From Caldisericum exile_A (GTDB lineage: Bacteria; Caldisericota; Caldisericia; Caldisericales; Caldisericaceae), in the NCBI RefSeq assembly GCF_047785965.1, contig NZ_JBLOBF010000001.1, positions 124,001 through 188,000 of the forward strand: a stretch of 64,000 bases of DNA, in the 5' to 3' direction. This document shows positions 34,159-43,384 of this stretch, piece after piece. A model generated the notes under the pieces. The model was not told the origin of the DNA. It saw only the letters and a program-made list of their open reading frames with translations, and did not search any database. Within the stretch, counting starts at the first letter, position 1; each line of letters starts with the position of its first letter. A program made the translations under genes and the position numbers.

Positions 34159-35450
34159 AGAGAGAAGGTTTTAAAGGATTTACGCTTCTTACGATAGGAC
34201 AAATTGTAAGTTTAATTGGATCTGCTATGACTCAATTTGGACTTGGTATCTGGATTTGGAAAATAACCGGAAATGCAGCTCCCTTTAGTATTATTACTTT
34301 TGCGTTTTTTGTCCCAAATATGATATTTTCTACCATTGCAGGAGCTTTAGTCGATCGATTACCGAGAAAGATCTCCTTGATTTTGCCAGATTTATCAGCT
34401 GGTATTGTCACAATTATTACACTTATTCTTTTTGTATCGGATAAGTTAACCTTACCATTTCTTTACATTGCATCATTCATTTCTGGTGCATTTAATGCAT
34501 TTCAATGGCCTGCCTACTCTGTTACTATAAGTTCAATGCTTTCGAAGGAAGAATATGGTCGAGCAAATGGCTTATTTTCCCTAACATCAAGCGCACCTGC
34601 ACTTATTGCTCCACTTTTAGCAGGATTTCTATACTCCGTTATTGGCCTTAAAGGAATAATGCTTATAGATATAATTACCTTTATTTTTGCAATTGTGATG
34701 GTTTTGCTTGTAGAGATTCCAAAACTCCAAATTGAAGAGAAGCATGAGAGTATTTTAGAGGATGCTATTTTTGGTTTCAAGTATATTTTTGAGAAAAGGT
34801 CACTTTTGTATCTTCTTATGGTGTTTCTACTTACAAATTTCTTCGGTGGATTTTGGAGTACTCTTTCTACTCCAATGATTTTGGGTAAATTTAATGGAAG
34901 TAGTGTTATTTTAGGAATAGTTGAAGCAATCTTTGGTATTGGAGGGATTTTGGGTGGAATAATAATGAGTATTTGGGGTGGAACCAAGAAAAAGATTAAA
35001 ACTTTACTTCTTGGGATTTTTGTTATTGCGTTGTCTCAAATTTTTATTGGGTTATCCTATTCTGTTATAACAATTTCTATTTCGGGGCTACTAATGGGAA
35101 TTGCTAACATTTTTGCAAATGCTTCCTCTCAGTCGATATGGCAGAGTATAGTTCCCGTCAATCTTCAGGGAAGAGTATTCTCTGCAAGACTTTTTATTGC
35201 ACAATTCGCATCTTTAATACCAATGCTTGTTTCTGGACCACTCGTTGATAATTTCTTAGTAAGATATTTTAGTAATAAAAATTATCTTACTATGATCTTT
35301 GGTGTTGGTAAAGGTCCATCAATTGGTTTTCTCGCTTTTTTATCGGGGGTTCTATCGATTTTTGTATTTATATGGGCTGTAAAAAATCCACAGGTAATGA
35401 ATGTGGAAGATTTAGCACAAAATTATGAAACAAAGGAGGTACTTATATGA
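34155..35450 (+). CDS. MFS efflux transporter
   Basis: 431 residues with about 12 membrane helices. The first loop motif ALVDRLPRK (family GxLaDRxGRr) and the WIWKITGNAAPFSII, FNAFQWPAYS segments match the MFS_3 / macrolide-efflux type group. Starts 4 nt inside the preceding gene (ATGA overlap). Probably exports a drug or lipid-like toxic compound. Confidence 0.82.
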   Translation: MKREGFKGFTLLTIGQIVSLIGSAMTQFGLGIWIWKITGNAAPFSIITFAFFVPNMIFSTIAGALVDRLPRKISLILPDLSAGIVTIITLILFVSDKLTLPFLYIASFISGAFNAFQWPAYSVTISSMLSKEEYGRANGLFSLTSSAPALIAPLLAGFLYSVIGLKGIMLIDIITFIFAIVMVLLVEIPKLQIEEKHESILEDAIFGFKYIFEKRSLLYLLMVFLLTNFFGGFWSTLSTPMILGKFNGSSVILGIVEAIFGIGGILGGIIMSIWGGTKKKIKTLLLGIFVIALSQIFIGLSYSVITISISGLLMGIANIFANASSQSIWQSIVPVNLQGRVFSARLFIAQFASLIPMLVSGPLVDNFLVRYFSNKNYLTMIFGVGKGPSIGFLAFLSGVLSIFVFIWAVKNPQVMNVEDLAQNYETKEVLI

Positions 35451-35830
35451 ACGAATTAGGAAAAATCCTTGATTTGTTTAAAGAAGGACGCATTGGAAAA
35501 GAAGAAGCGGTCAAGTTAATTAATGCTCTTTTTGAGCCGAAAGAAAGTGACAATCAACACAAGTCAAGACAAGTTAAAATCGAGGTAATGGAAAATGGAG
35601 AAAGAATTGTCTCAGTAAATGTTCCTCTAAGTCTTCTAAAATTCTTTTCAAAGACAGCGAAATTATTGCACAAAGATTACATTGAAGTAGAAGGAGAAAA
35701 AATCCCAATTGACATCGATGAATTGGAAAAAGTCTTAAATGATCCTGACTTTAAGGGAACGTTGGTAAATGTGGATACAGACGACAAAGAAAGCGGTAAA
35801 CATGTAAAAGTAACGATTGAAGTGATCTAA
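35447..35830 (+). CDS. small SHOCT-like domain protein
   Basis: 127 residues. N-terminal hairpin LFKEGRIGKEEAVKLINALF, then a predicted alpha/beta part (VKIEVMENGERIVSVNVPLS and VKVTIEVI at the end) resembling the shared N-terminal domain of LiaX/YvlB-type proteins. ATG overlaps the MFS stop (ATGA). Function unknown; by context a partner in sensing envelope stress. Confidence 0.6.
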   Translation: MNELGKILDLFKEGRIGKEEAVKLINALFEPKESDNQHKSRQVKIEVMENGERIVSVNVPLSLLKFFSKTAKLLHKDYIEVEGEKIPIDIDELEKVLNDPDFKGTLVNVDTDDKESGKHVKVTIEVI

Positions 35831-35848
35831 AAATTTATGAGGTGAATA

Positions 35849-37270
35849 ATGCGAAAAGTATTAAGAGAAGAAATTTTAACAGGAAATCCTATAAGAATTA
35901 TGTTCCAACTTGGATTACCTATAATGATTACTCAGATTCTTTTTACTTTTTACAATATGGCTGATACCTTTTGGCTTGGGCACTTACCACCTACTGAGTC
36001 AGGAAGTGCTGTTGCAGGATTGCAAGTTGCTTTTCCTATAATTTGGTTCTTAATCTCATTTACTCTTGGCTTTGGATTTGCAGGCATCGCTTTGGTTTCT
36101 CAGTATACTGGCGCAAACGATCAAAAAAATGCTAATCGTGCAGCTTCACAAGTGCTTGCATTTTTAACACTTGCAGGAATTGTTGTTTCAGTAATTGGTT
36201 TTTTCATTATGCCAGCTGTTGCTCGCTTTATAACAAATGCACGAAATGTATCAGATACGGCGATTAAATACATGAGAGTTTATGTTATTGGTGTTCCTTT
36301 TCTTTTTATTAGCGCTGCTTTTCAAAATATTCTTTCAGCGAAAGGCGACAATGTTACACCTATGGAAGTATCTTTAATAACAAATACACTGAATATTATT
36401 CTTGATCCATTCCTAATTTTTGGATGGTGGATTTTCCCAAGGCTTACAGTTGTTGGAGCAGCAATTGCAACAGTTTTCACTGAAGCTATTGCTGCAATAA
36501 TTGCTATTTACTTTCTATTGAAAGGAACTAAGGGAGTGAAAATTTCATTAAGTGACTTAAAAATAGACCTACAATGGTTTTCTCGCATTTTTAAAATTGG
36601 ATTTCCAGCAGCTGTGGGAAATTCAGGAACTTCACTTGGATTTGTAGTGTTAACAGCATTAATCGGAAGACTTCCAAATGCGGAAATTGCGCTCTCAGCT
36701 TACGGGATAGGCGATAGGGCAATTCATATAATCTTTGTTGTTGTGGAGGGAATTGGTGCGGCAATTGTTACAATGATTGGACAAAATTTAGGTGCAGGGT
36801 TGATCGATAGAGCAGAAGAAATTGCAAAAGCAGGTATAAAACTTGAATTTGTAATTACTCTCATTGAAAGCGCATTGATATTTGCGATAAGAAATGCGAT
36901 ATTTATAATTTTTATTCCTGGAAATATTGCAGTGATTCAGGAAGGAAGCAAGTTTCTTACTATATTTATTTTAGGTTTGCCGTTTTTTGGGCTTTTTTCT
37001 GCTATTTCTGGAGTTTTTAGAGGATCGGGGCATAATGTTGAACCTATGGTTGGAGATTTGCTAAGGCTTTGGGGATTAAGACTTCCGTTGTCTTATATTC
37101 TAAGTAGATATTTTGGTTCAACAGGTATATGGTGGGGAATGACTTTGAGCAATGTTATTGCAGCATTAGTTTTGTATGTTTTCTTTACTTTTGGAAAGTG
37201 GAAGGTTCCGATTATAAAGCCAGAAGAGTTAACTGTCGAAGAAAGTTTAATTGTGGGAGAACACGAATAA
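35849..37270 (+). CDS. MATE family efflux transporter
   Basis: 473 residues, about 12 membrane helices in two halves. ILTGNPIRIMFQLGLPIMIT start, FYNMADTFWLG, and the second-half counterparts (IGFPAAVGN) are typical of MATE proteins, which export cationic drugs by sodium or proton antiport. Last gene of the operon, so the operon ends in two different drug exporters. Confidence 0.92.
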   Translation: MRKVLREEILTGNPIRIMFQLGLPIMITQILFTFYNMADTFWLGHLPPTESGSAVAGLQVAFPIIWFLISFTLGFGFAGIALVSQYTGANDQKNANRAASQVLAFLTLAGIVVSVIGFFIMPAVARFITNARNVSDTAIKYMRVYVIGVPFLFISAAFQNILSAKGDNVTPMEVSLITNTLNIILDPFLIFGWWIFPRLTVVGAAIATVFTEAIAAIIAIYFLLKGTKGVKISLSDLKIDLQWFSRIFKIGFPAAVGNSGTSLGFVVLTALIGRLPNAEIALSAYGIGDRAIHIIFVVVEGIGAAIVTMIGQNLGAGLIDRAEEIAKAGIKLEFVITLIESALIFAIRNAIFIIFIPGNIAVIQEGSKFLTIFILGLPFFGLFSAISGVFRGSGHNVEPMVGDLLRLWGLRLPLSYILSRYFGSTGIWWGMTLSNVIAALVLYVFFTFGKWKVPIIKPEELTVEESLIVGEHE

Positions 37271-37294
37271 AGAATATCTCCTTCTTTTAGATTG

Positions 37295-37322
37295 TGGGGA
37301 AAGGGATACTTTCCCCATTTTT
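37295..37322 (+). terminator. terminator after the MATE gene
   Basis: Stem TGGGGAAAG/CTTTCCCCA (37295-37303 with 37309-37317), loop GGATA, followed by T5. Confidence 0.82.
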
Positions 37323-37344
37323 GTTTAATTTATATAATATAATT

Positions 37345-37986
37345 ATGGAAAAATTGATAGATATTGTTAAAAAAGAGTTAAATTCGTCTTCTCATGACTT
37401 TGATCATACCTTGAGAGTTTTAAATCTCGCTTTAAAAGTTGCTGAACATTATCCTGAAGCTAATATTGAGGTAATAAAGGTTAGCGCTATTCTTCACGAT
37501 ATTGCAAGAGTGCGTGAAGATACAGACCCTACTCATACGATTGATCACGCTGAGCTTGGTGCTCAAATGAGTAAAGAAATTTTAAAGGCTTTGGGCTATG
37601 AAGATGCTTTTATAGAAGCTGTATCACATGCAATAAGATCTCACAGGTATAGAGGTAGCGTATTACCTCAAACTCTTGAAGCAAAGATACTTTCTGATGC
37701 AGATAAGCTTGATGCAATTGGAGCAATTGGTATTGGAAGATCTTTTATGATTGCAGGCGAGTATGGTGAAAGATTGTATATCGAAGTCGATGAAAGAAAT
37801 TTTGAAAAGGCTGAAAGGATTAATAACTTTAAAGACCATTCTCCCAACATTGAATACCTTGTTAAATTAAGGCATATTATAGACAGACTCTATACTGATT
37901 ATGCCAAAAAAGTTGCTGAAGGTAGATTAAAATTTATGGAAGAATTCTTTGAGAGATTGAAGTTAGAGGTGAGAGGGGAATTATGA
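37345..37986 (+). CDS. HD domain phosphohydrolase
   Basis: 213 residues from ATG 37345; an earlier in-frame start at 37294 would lie in the preceding terminator. HD motifs: SHDFDHTLRV (H), AILHDIAR (HD), HTIDHAELGA, HAIRSHR and LSDADKLDA (D). Resembles the YedJ-like group of nucleotide or phosphate ester hydrolases. TATAAT at 37333-37338 leaves 6 nt to the ATG and there is no ribosome binding site, so the transcript should be leaderless. It starts a repair-related operon; polX overlaps its stop (ATGA). Confidence 0.87.
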   Translation: MEKLIDIVKKELNSSSHDFDHTLRVLNLALKVAEHYPEANIEVIKVSAILHDIARVREDTDPTHTIDHAELGAQMSKEILKALGYEDAFIEAVSHAIRSHRYRGSVLPQTLEAKILSDADKLDAIGAIGIGRSFMIAGEYGERLYIEVDERNFEKAERINNFKDHSPNIEYLVKLRHIIDRLYTDYAKKVAEGRLKFMEEFFERLKLEVRGEL

Positions 37987-39707
37987 GAAATAAGGAGGTT
38001 GCAGAAAAGTTTTACGAGCTTGCAGAGGTTGCAGAACTTGCAGGAGAAAACCCGTTTAAAGTTAAAGCTTATCTTGAAGCTGCGCGCGTAATTGAAAATC
38101 TAACAATTCCAATTGAAGAACTTGCAAAAGAAAATAAACTTGATGAGATAAAAGGAGTTGGTAAAAGTATAGCAGAAAAAATAAAAGAATATCTTGAAAC
38201 GGGAAAAATTACCAAACTTGAAGAACTAAAAAAGTTAGTACCTGTCGGTCTTCTTGAACTTGAGAAGGTGCCAGGATTGGGTGCAAAGAGAGTGAAGGTA
38301 TTATACGAAAAACTTGGAGTCAAGAATCTTGAAGACCTTGAAAGAGCCGCAAAAGAACACAAAATAAGAAATCTTGAAGGATTTGGTGAAAAAACAGAAC
38401 AGAAAATACTAGAAGGTATAAAATCTTTGAGGGATAAAAGAACTGATAGGTTTTTGATTGGTATTGCTCTTCCTATTGCAGAATCAATTATAAATCTTCT
38501 TAAGGAAAATACACCAGTTGACAAGCATATGATTTGTGGTAGTTTAAGACGAATGAAAGATACCATAGGTGATATTGATATTCTTGGTACCTCCAAAAAT
38601 CAGTCTGTTGTGATGGATTATTTTGTTAAAATTCCTTTTGTGAAAGAGATTCTCGCAAAAGGGGATACAAAATCTTCGATTATAACGCAAGAGGGAATTC
38701 AGGTTGACTTAAGAGTAGTTGAAAATGAATCATTTGGAGCTGCAGTTCAGTATTTTACGGGATCTAAGAACCATAACGTAAGGTTAAGGGAAATTGCAAT
38801 AAAAAAGAATCTTAAACTAAATGAATATGGAGTTTTTAGGCTTGACGATAATGTAAAAATTGCAGGCGTTGAGGAAACTGATGTTTATGAAGCTCTTGGA
38901 CTTGACTGGATACCTCCTGAGATGCGTGAGGATACAGGCGAAGTCGAACTTGCTATGCAGCACAAACTTCCTGCTATTGTTGATTATAAAGATATAAAAG
39001 GTGACCTGCATATGCATACGAAATATTCAGATGGTGCTAATACAATCGAGGAAATGGCAAGAAAAGCTATTTCCCTTGGTTATGAGTACATTGTTATTAC
39101 AGAACATGCAAAAGCACTTGGTGTTGCAGGCGGTCTTTCAATAGACGACTTTAAAAAGGAAAAGGAAGAGATAGAAAAGCTAAATAAAAAACTACATCCT
39201 TTTAAAATATTTCTTGGTGTTGAACTGAATATCCTCTCTGATGGTTCAATTGATTTCGATGAAAAAGACCTTGATATATTTGATCTTTGTCTTGCAGGAA
39301 TCCATACTGGAATGAACCAAAGTGAATTTGCTATAACGGAAAGAATAAAGAAGGTATTAAGAATCCCAAAGGTTAGAATTATAGTACATCCCACAGGGAG
39401 AATTATAAATGGACGTTCAGAGTATAGTGTAAATATTGATGAAATCTTTAATGAAGCGAAGAAGTATAACAAAATATTCGAAATCAACGCTTCTTTTGAA
39501 CGCCTTGATTTAAACGACGTTAATGCAAGAAAAGCAGTTTATGAATATGGATTAAAAATTGCAATAGGAACTGACGCTCATTCCACTGAATCAATGAACA
39601 ATATGCGTTTTGGCGTTGGTGTTGCAAGAAGGGCATGGCTTAGAAAAAGTGATATAATTAACACAAAGAGTTTAAAGGAATTTGAAGAGTTCATAAAAGA
39701 AGAATGA
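37983..39707 (+). CDS. polX: DNA polymerase X with PHP domain
   Basis: 574 residues. N-terminal helix-hairpin-helix 8-kDa part (AGENPFKVKAYLEAARVIE, EIKGVGKSIAEKI), nucleotidyltransferase core (GSLRRMKDTIGDIDIL with metal-binding aspartates) and C-terminal PHP phosphoesterase (DLHMHTKYSDGANT, ITEHAKALG, IGTDAHST). Gap-filling repair polymerase with 3'-5' exonuclease, as in B. subtilis PolX. Length is normal. It sits two genes from uvrB, consistent with DNA repair. Confidence 0.95.
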   Translation: MRNKEVAEKFYELAEVAELAGENPFKVKAYLEAARVIENLTIPIEELAKENKLDEIKGVGKSIAEKIKEYLETGKITKLEELKKLVPVGLLELEKVPGLGAKRVKVLYEKLGVKNLEDLERAAKEHKIRNLEGFGEKTEQKILEGIKSLRDKRTDRFLIGIALPIAESIINLLKENTPVDKHMICGSLRRMKDTIGDIDILGTSKNQSVVMDYFVKIPFVKEILAKGDTKSSIITQEGIQVDLRVVENESFGAAVQYFTGSKNHNVRLREIAIKKNLKLNEYGVFRLDDNVKIAGVEETDVYEALGLDWIPPEMREDTGEVELAMQHKLPAIVDYKDIKGDLHMHTKYSDGANTIEEMARKAISLGYEYIVITEHAKALGVAGGLSIDDFKKEKEEIEKLNKKLHPFKIFLGVELNILSDGSIDFDEKDLDIFDLCLAGIHTGMNQSEFAITERIKKVLRIPKVRIIVHPTGRIINGRSEYSVNIDEIFNEAKKYNKIFEINASFERLDLNDVNARKAVYEYGLKIAIGTDAHSTESMNNMRFGVGVARRAWLRKSDIINTKSLKEFEEFIKEE

Positions 39708-40567
39708 GAAGAATCCTTGTTTTAGGAGAAAATGCAATTGACGTTAAGTTAAGGCTTGAAAGTCTTGTTCTAACCGACGATGAAAATCACATTCCAGAAG
39801 AAACTTCGATAAGTTTTGGTGGAACTGGAGTAAATTTTTCATATGCGTTGAAGATTCTCTCTGAGACACCTGTCTATTTTACTCCCATATCTTTAGATGC
39901 CTTTGGTAGAAGTATTCGGCAATTCTTAGAACAAAATAATATAAGTTTTTTTGATTATAGTTCTAACAAGCCAACTCCTGTTGTTGTAAGTATCATCTCA
40001 GAGAATACAAGAATAACAATAGCAAGCATTAAAGGTACTTCTTATGTTGATATTAGTTTCGATATTTTTTTGAATGCAAATCTTCATTATGACTTCGTTT
40101 ATGTTTCAGGCGGTTTGCTAACAGAAGAAAACCCTCAAGAGGAAACTTTAAAAATCGTTAAGCATATCAAGCATATGGGTTATAAAATGTTCTTTGATCC
40201 ACAAGTTCGGATTGGTAAAAATATTCCAAATTTTGTAAAAACATGCGAGGAAATTTTTAGTTATTCCGATTTTATTCTTGCTAATGAAAAGGAAATTACC
40301 GCATTTAATAAAGGCTTAATTGAAGATTTTCTTGAGAGTGGTGGTGTTTTAGTTGAGAAGAGAGGAAAAAGTGGTGCTAAGTTGATAACAAATTCAAAGG
40401 AATTAGAGGTAAAAGGAAGAGAATTTAAAACATTAAACGTCGTAGGTGCAGGTGATGTTTTCAATGCGGCTTTTGTAAAATCAATCGTTAATAACAATAG
40501 TTTAAAAGAATCTCTTGAGTTCGCAAATGAATTTGCGTCGCATTATGTAGAAAAAGGATTTTCTTAG
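39704..40567 (+). CDS. PfkB family carbohydrate kinase
   Basis: 287 residues. LGENAIDVKLRLE start, the GGTGVNFSYALKIL substrate loop, DPQVRIGKN, ANEKEI, and the catalytic GAGD motif (NVVGAGDVFNAAF). Ribokinase-type fold; specific sugar or nucleoside unknown. Overlaps polX by ATGA and is 1 nt from uvrB. Perhaps it phosphorylates a sugar freed in nucleic acid repair, but that is inference from place only. Confidence 0.85.
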   Translation: MRRILVLGENAIDVKLRLESLVLTDDENHIPEETSISFGGTGVNFSYALKILSETPVYFTPISLDAFGRSIRQFLEQNNISFFDYSSNKPTPVVVSIISENTRITIASIKGTSYVDISFDIFLNANLHYDFVYVSGGLLTEENPQEETLKIVKHIKHMGYKMFFDPQVRIGKNIPNFVKTCEEIFSYSDFILANEKEITAFNKGLIEDFLESGGVLVEKRGKSGAKLITNSKELEVKGREFKTLNVVGAGDVFNAAFVKSIVNNNSLKESLEFANEFASHYVEKGFS

Positions 40568-40568
40568 T

Positions 40569-42569
40569 ATGGAAGAATTTAAGCTTGTATCAGATTTTAA
40601 ACCTACTGGTGATCAACCAGAGGCAATAGATAAACTTGTCCAAGGCATTAAAAAGGGATACAGATTCCAAACTCTTCTTGGTGTAACTGGTTCAGGAAAA
40701 ACCTTTACTATGGCAAATGTTATAGCAAAGGTTCAGAAACCAACACTTGTTATTTCTCACAATAAGACGCTTGCAGCACAACTCTATTCGGAGTTTAGAA
40801 GATTCTTTCCCGAAAACGCAGTTCACTACTTTGTAAGTTATTATGACTTCTATCAACCCGAAGCATACGTTCCCCAAATTGATCTCTATATTGCGAAAAA
40901 CGCTGATATAAATGAGGATATTGCTCGTTTGAGACATGCAACAGTGAGAGCTCTTCTTGAAAGGCGCGATGTAATTGTTGTTGCATCTGTCTCTTGTATA
41001 TATGGTTGGGATTCTCCAGAAGAATATAAAGAGCAACTTTTTACTATAAGAGTTAATGAAAAAATTAACCGACTTTCTATTGCAATGAACCTTGCAAGAC
41101 TTCAATATGAAAGAAATGATATAAATTTCAAAAATGGTGTCTTTAGAGTGCGCGGTGATATAATTGATGTATTTCCTAAAGAATCAGAGACAGCTATAAG
41201 GATAGAACTTTTTGGAGATGAAGTTGATTCCATTGTTGAATTCGATCCTCTAACTAATGAGCTTATAAGGAAGTATTCCTCTTTTACATTCTTCCCTGCT
41301 GCTCAATTCATAACTACACAGGAGAGAATTAAAAAATACGTAGACGAAATAATTAAAGAACTTGAAATGCGTGTAGAATTTTTTAAATCACGTGGGAAGT
41401 TTGTTGAAGCGCAACGCCTTGAAGAACGGACAAAATATGACATTGAAATGCTTCTTAACACAGGTTATTGCACAGGCATTGAAAACTATTCTCGATATTT
41501 TTCTCACAGAAAACCTGGCGAAGAGCCTTATACACTTTTAAATTTCTTCCCTGAGGATTATCTATTGATTATTGATGAATCTCATATAACGGTACCTCAA
41601 TTAAGAGGTATGTATCGTGGAGACCACGATAGGAAACTTACTCTTGTGAAGTATGGTTTTAGGTTGCCTTCTGCTTTGGATAATAGGCCCTTAAGGTTTG
41701 AGGAATTCTTGGGACATGTAAATCAGTGTATTTTTGTTTCGGCAACACCCTCAGATTATGAACTTTCAGTAAGCGATCAGGTTGTTGAACAGTTGATAAG
41801 ACCCACTGGTCTTGTTGACCCAGAAGTTGAGGTACGGCCGCAAAAAAATCAAATCGAGGATCTCATTAAGGAAGTGAGAATTAGAGCAGAAAAGGGAGAA
41901 CGAGTTATTGTAAATACACTAACTAAAAAGTTTTCTGAAGATTTGACCAATTATCTTATTGAAAAGGGTATTAAGGCAAAATATCTTCACTCTGACATCA
42001 AAACTCTCGAAAGAGTTGAAATTCTGAAAGGACTTAGATCTGGTGAATTTGACTGTATTGTTGGGGTTAACCTTCTTCGAGAGGGACTTGATCTTCCAGA
42101 AGTATCCCTTGTTGCCATTCTCGATGCAGATAAAGAAGGATTTCTAAGAAGCGAAACTTCTCTTATACAGCTTATGGGTCGTGCTGCACGAAATGTTTCC
42201 GGTAAAGTAATTATGTATGCTGATGAAGTTTCAGATGCAATGAAAAAGGCAATACAGGAAACAAATAGAAGGCGTGAAAAACAGCTTAAATATAACAAGG
42301 AACACGGAATAACTCCGCAAACAATAAGGAAGGCAATTACAGATCTTATTGATCTTCCATGGAGGAAAGAAAGTGAACTTCAAGAAGTCATTAAAGTCGA
42401 AAATCTCTCCTATGAGGAATTTATGGCGCTTATTACAGAGTTGGAAGAAGAGATGCATCTAAAGGCTGAGGTCCTTGATTTTGAAGAAGCAATAAAGATT
42501 AGAGACAAGATAAACAAATTAATTGAGGAATACAAGAAAATTTACCCAAATTTAAGGAGGAAAAAGTGA
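40569..42569 (+). CDS. uvrB: excinuclease ABC subunit B
   Basis: 666 residues. Nucleotide excision repair helicase-like subunit: Walker A GVTGSGKT (about 37-44), beta-hairpin region YYDFYQPEAYVPQ, DESH near residue 335, motifs VGVNLLREGLDLPEV and QLMGRAARN, and the C-terminal UvrC-binding coiled coil (LEEEMHLKAEVLDFEEAIKI). Complete and normal in length. It loads onto damage with UvrA, not present here. Confidence 0.97.
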   Translation: MEEFKLVSDFKPTGDQPEAIDKLVQGIKKGYRFQTLLGVTGSGKTFTMANVIAKVQKPTLVISHNKTLAAQLYSEFRRFFPENAVHYFVSYYDFYQPEAYVPQIDLYIAKNADINEDIARLRHATVRALLERRDVIVVASVSCIYGWDSPEEYKEQLFTIRVNEKINRLSIAMNLARLQYERNDINFKNGVFRVRGDIIDVFPKESETAIRIELFGDEVDSIVEFDPLTNELIRKYSSFTFFPAAQFITTQERIKKYVDEIIKELEMRVEFFKSRGKFVEAQRLEERTKYDIEMLLNTGYCTGIENYSRYFSHRKPGEEPYTLLNFFPEDYLLIIDESHITVPQLRGMYRGDHDRKLTLVKYGFRLPSALDNRPLRFEEFLGHVNQCIFVSATPSDYELSVSDQVVEQLIRPTGLVDPEVEVRPQKNQIEDLIKEVRIRAEKGERVIVNTLTKKFSEDLTNYLIEKGIKAKYLHSDIKTLERVEILKGLRSGEFDCIVGVNLLREGLDLPEVSLVAILDADKEGFLRSETSLIQLMGRAARNVSGKVIMYADEVSDAMKKAIQETNRRREKQLKYNKEHGITPQTIRKAITDLIDLPWRKESELQEVIKVENLSYEEFMALITELEEEMHLKAEVLDFEEAIKIRDKINKLIEEYKKIYPNLRRKK

Positions 42570-43357
42570 AAATTGCTTTTGTACTTGGAAGTGGAGGTCC
42601 AAAAGGTCTTGCCCATATTGGCATTATTAAAGTTTTACTAAATGAAGGGATCATGCCTTCAATTATAACTGGTTCAAGCATAGGTGCATTAATGGGTGGA
42701 GCTTTTGCAAAACTTGGGAGTATTGACGAGGTTGAAAGGATAGCTATATCTTCGGATATGAAAACTGTCCTCACTGTGCTATTTGATCCCACTTTAAAAA
42801 TGGGTCTTGTGAGGGGAAGGAAAGTTGTAAATTTTTTGGAATCGAATATTGGCGATGCTGAGATTTCTACTCTTGTTCCAAAGTTTTATCCTGTTGCAAC
42901 AAATTTTAATACCGGTGAATCTTATGTTTTTGAAGAGGGAAGTCTTATAACTGGTATTCGTGCAAGTATTTCTATTCCAATCTTTTTCGAGCCTGTAAGA
43001 CTTAATGGTCTTTTGCTTATGGATGGAGGCTTATCGCAGCAAGTTCCAGTCCTGACTGCTAAAGAAAAAGGTGCAGATTTTGTAATTGCTGTAAATCTTT
43101 ATGGGAAACTTTCAGAGACTCCTTATAGAAAAATTAGTTCCATGAATTTTTATAAGATTTTTTCAGATTCAATTGATATACTCCAATACAATTTAGCAAA
43201 AGAGAACTGTAAGTATGCAGATGTTATACTAACGCCCGATGTTCAAGATATTGGTTGGGATTATTTTTGGAAACCTGCGGAAGTGATCGAAAGGGGAGTA
43301 AAAGAAGCACTTAAAAAACTTCCTGAAATTAAGAAAAAGCTAAGTGAATTAAAATAG
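42566..43357 (+). CDS. patatin-like phospholipase (RssA/NTE type)
   Basis: 263 residues from GTG 42566, overlapping the uvrB stop, with AAGGAGG upstream. Glycine-rich oxyanion motif GSGGPKG (8-14), nucleophile elbow GSSIG (Ser38) and the catalytic aspartate of MDGG near residue 153. Serine lipase/esterase of the patatin family; bacterial members act on membrane lipids. Role here unknown. Confidence 0.9.
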   Translation: MKIAFVLGSGGPKGLAHIGIIKVLLNEGIMPSIITGSSIGALMGGAFAKLGSIDEVERIAISSDMKTVLTVLFDPTLKMGLVRGRKVVNFLESNIGDAEISTLVPKFYPVATNFNTGESYVFEEGSLITGIRASISIPIFFEPVRLNGLLLMDGGLSQQVPVLTAKEKGADFVIAVNLYGKLSETPYRKISSMNFYKIFSDSIDILQYNLAKENCKYADVILTPDVQDIGWDYFWKPAEVIERGVKEALKKLPEIKKKLSELK

Positions 43358-43374
43358 GGGGCTTGAAGCCCCCC
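43357..43374. terminator. terminator between the patatin gene and the aminotransferase
   Basis: Stem GGGGGC/GCCCCC (43357-43362 with 43368-43373), loop TTGAA, with T-rich sequence on both sides (on the minus strand CTATTTTAATT). It serves convergent genes. Confidence 0.78.
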
Positions 43375-43384
43375 GAAGGTATTT

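Noticed and set aside
37294..37344. Earlier start for the HD hydrolase
   Set aside because: The sequence forms the terminator of the MATE gene and has no ribosome binding site.
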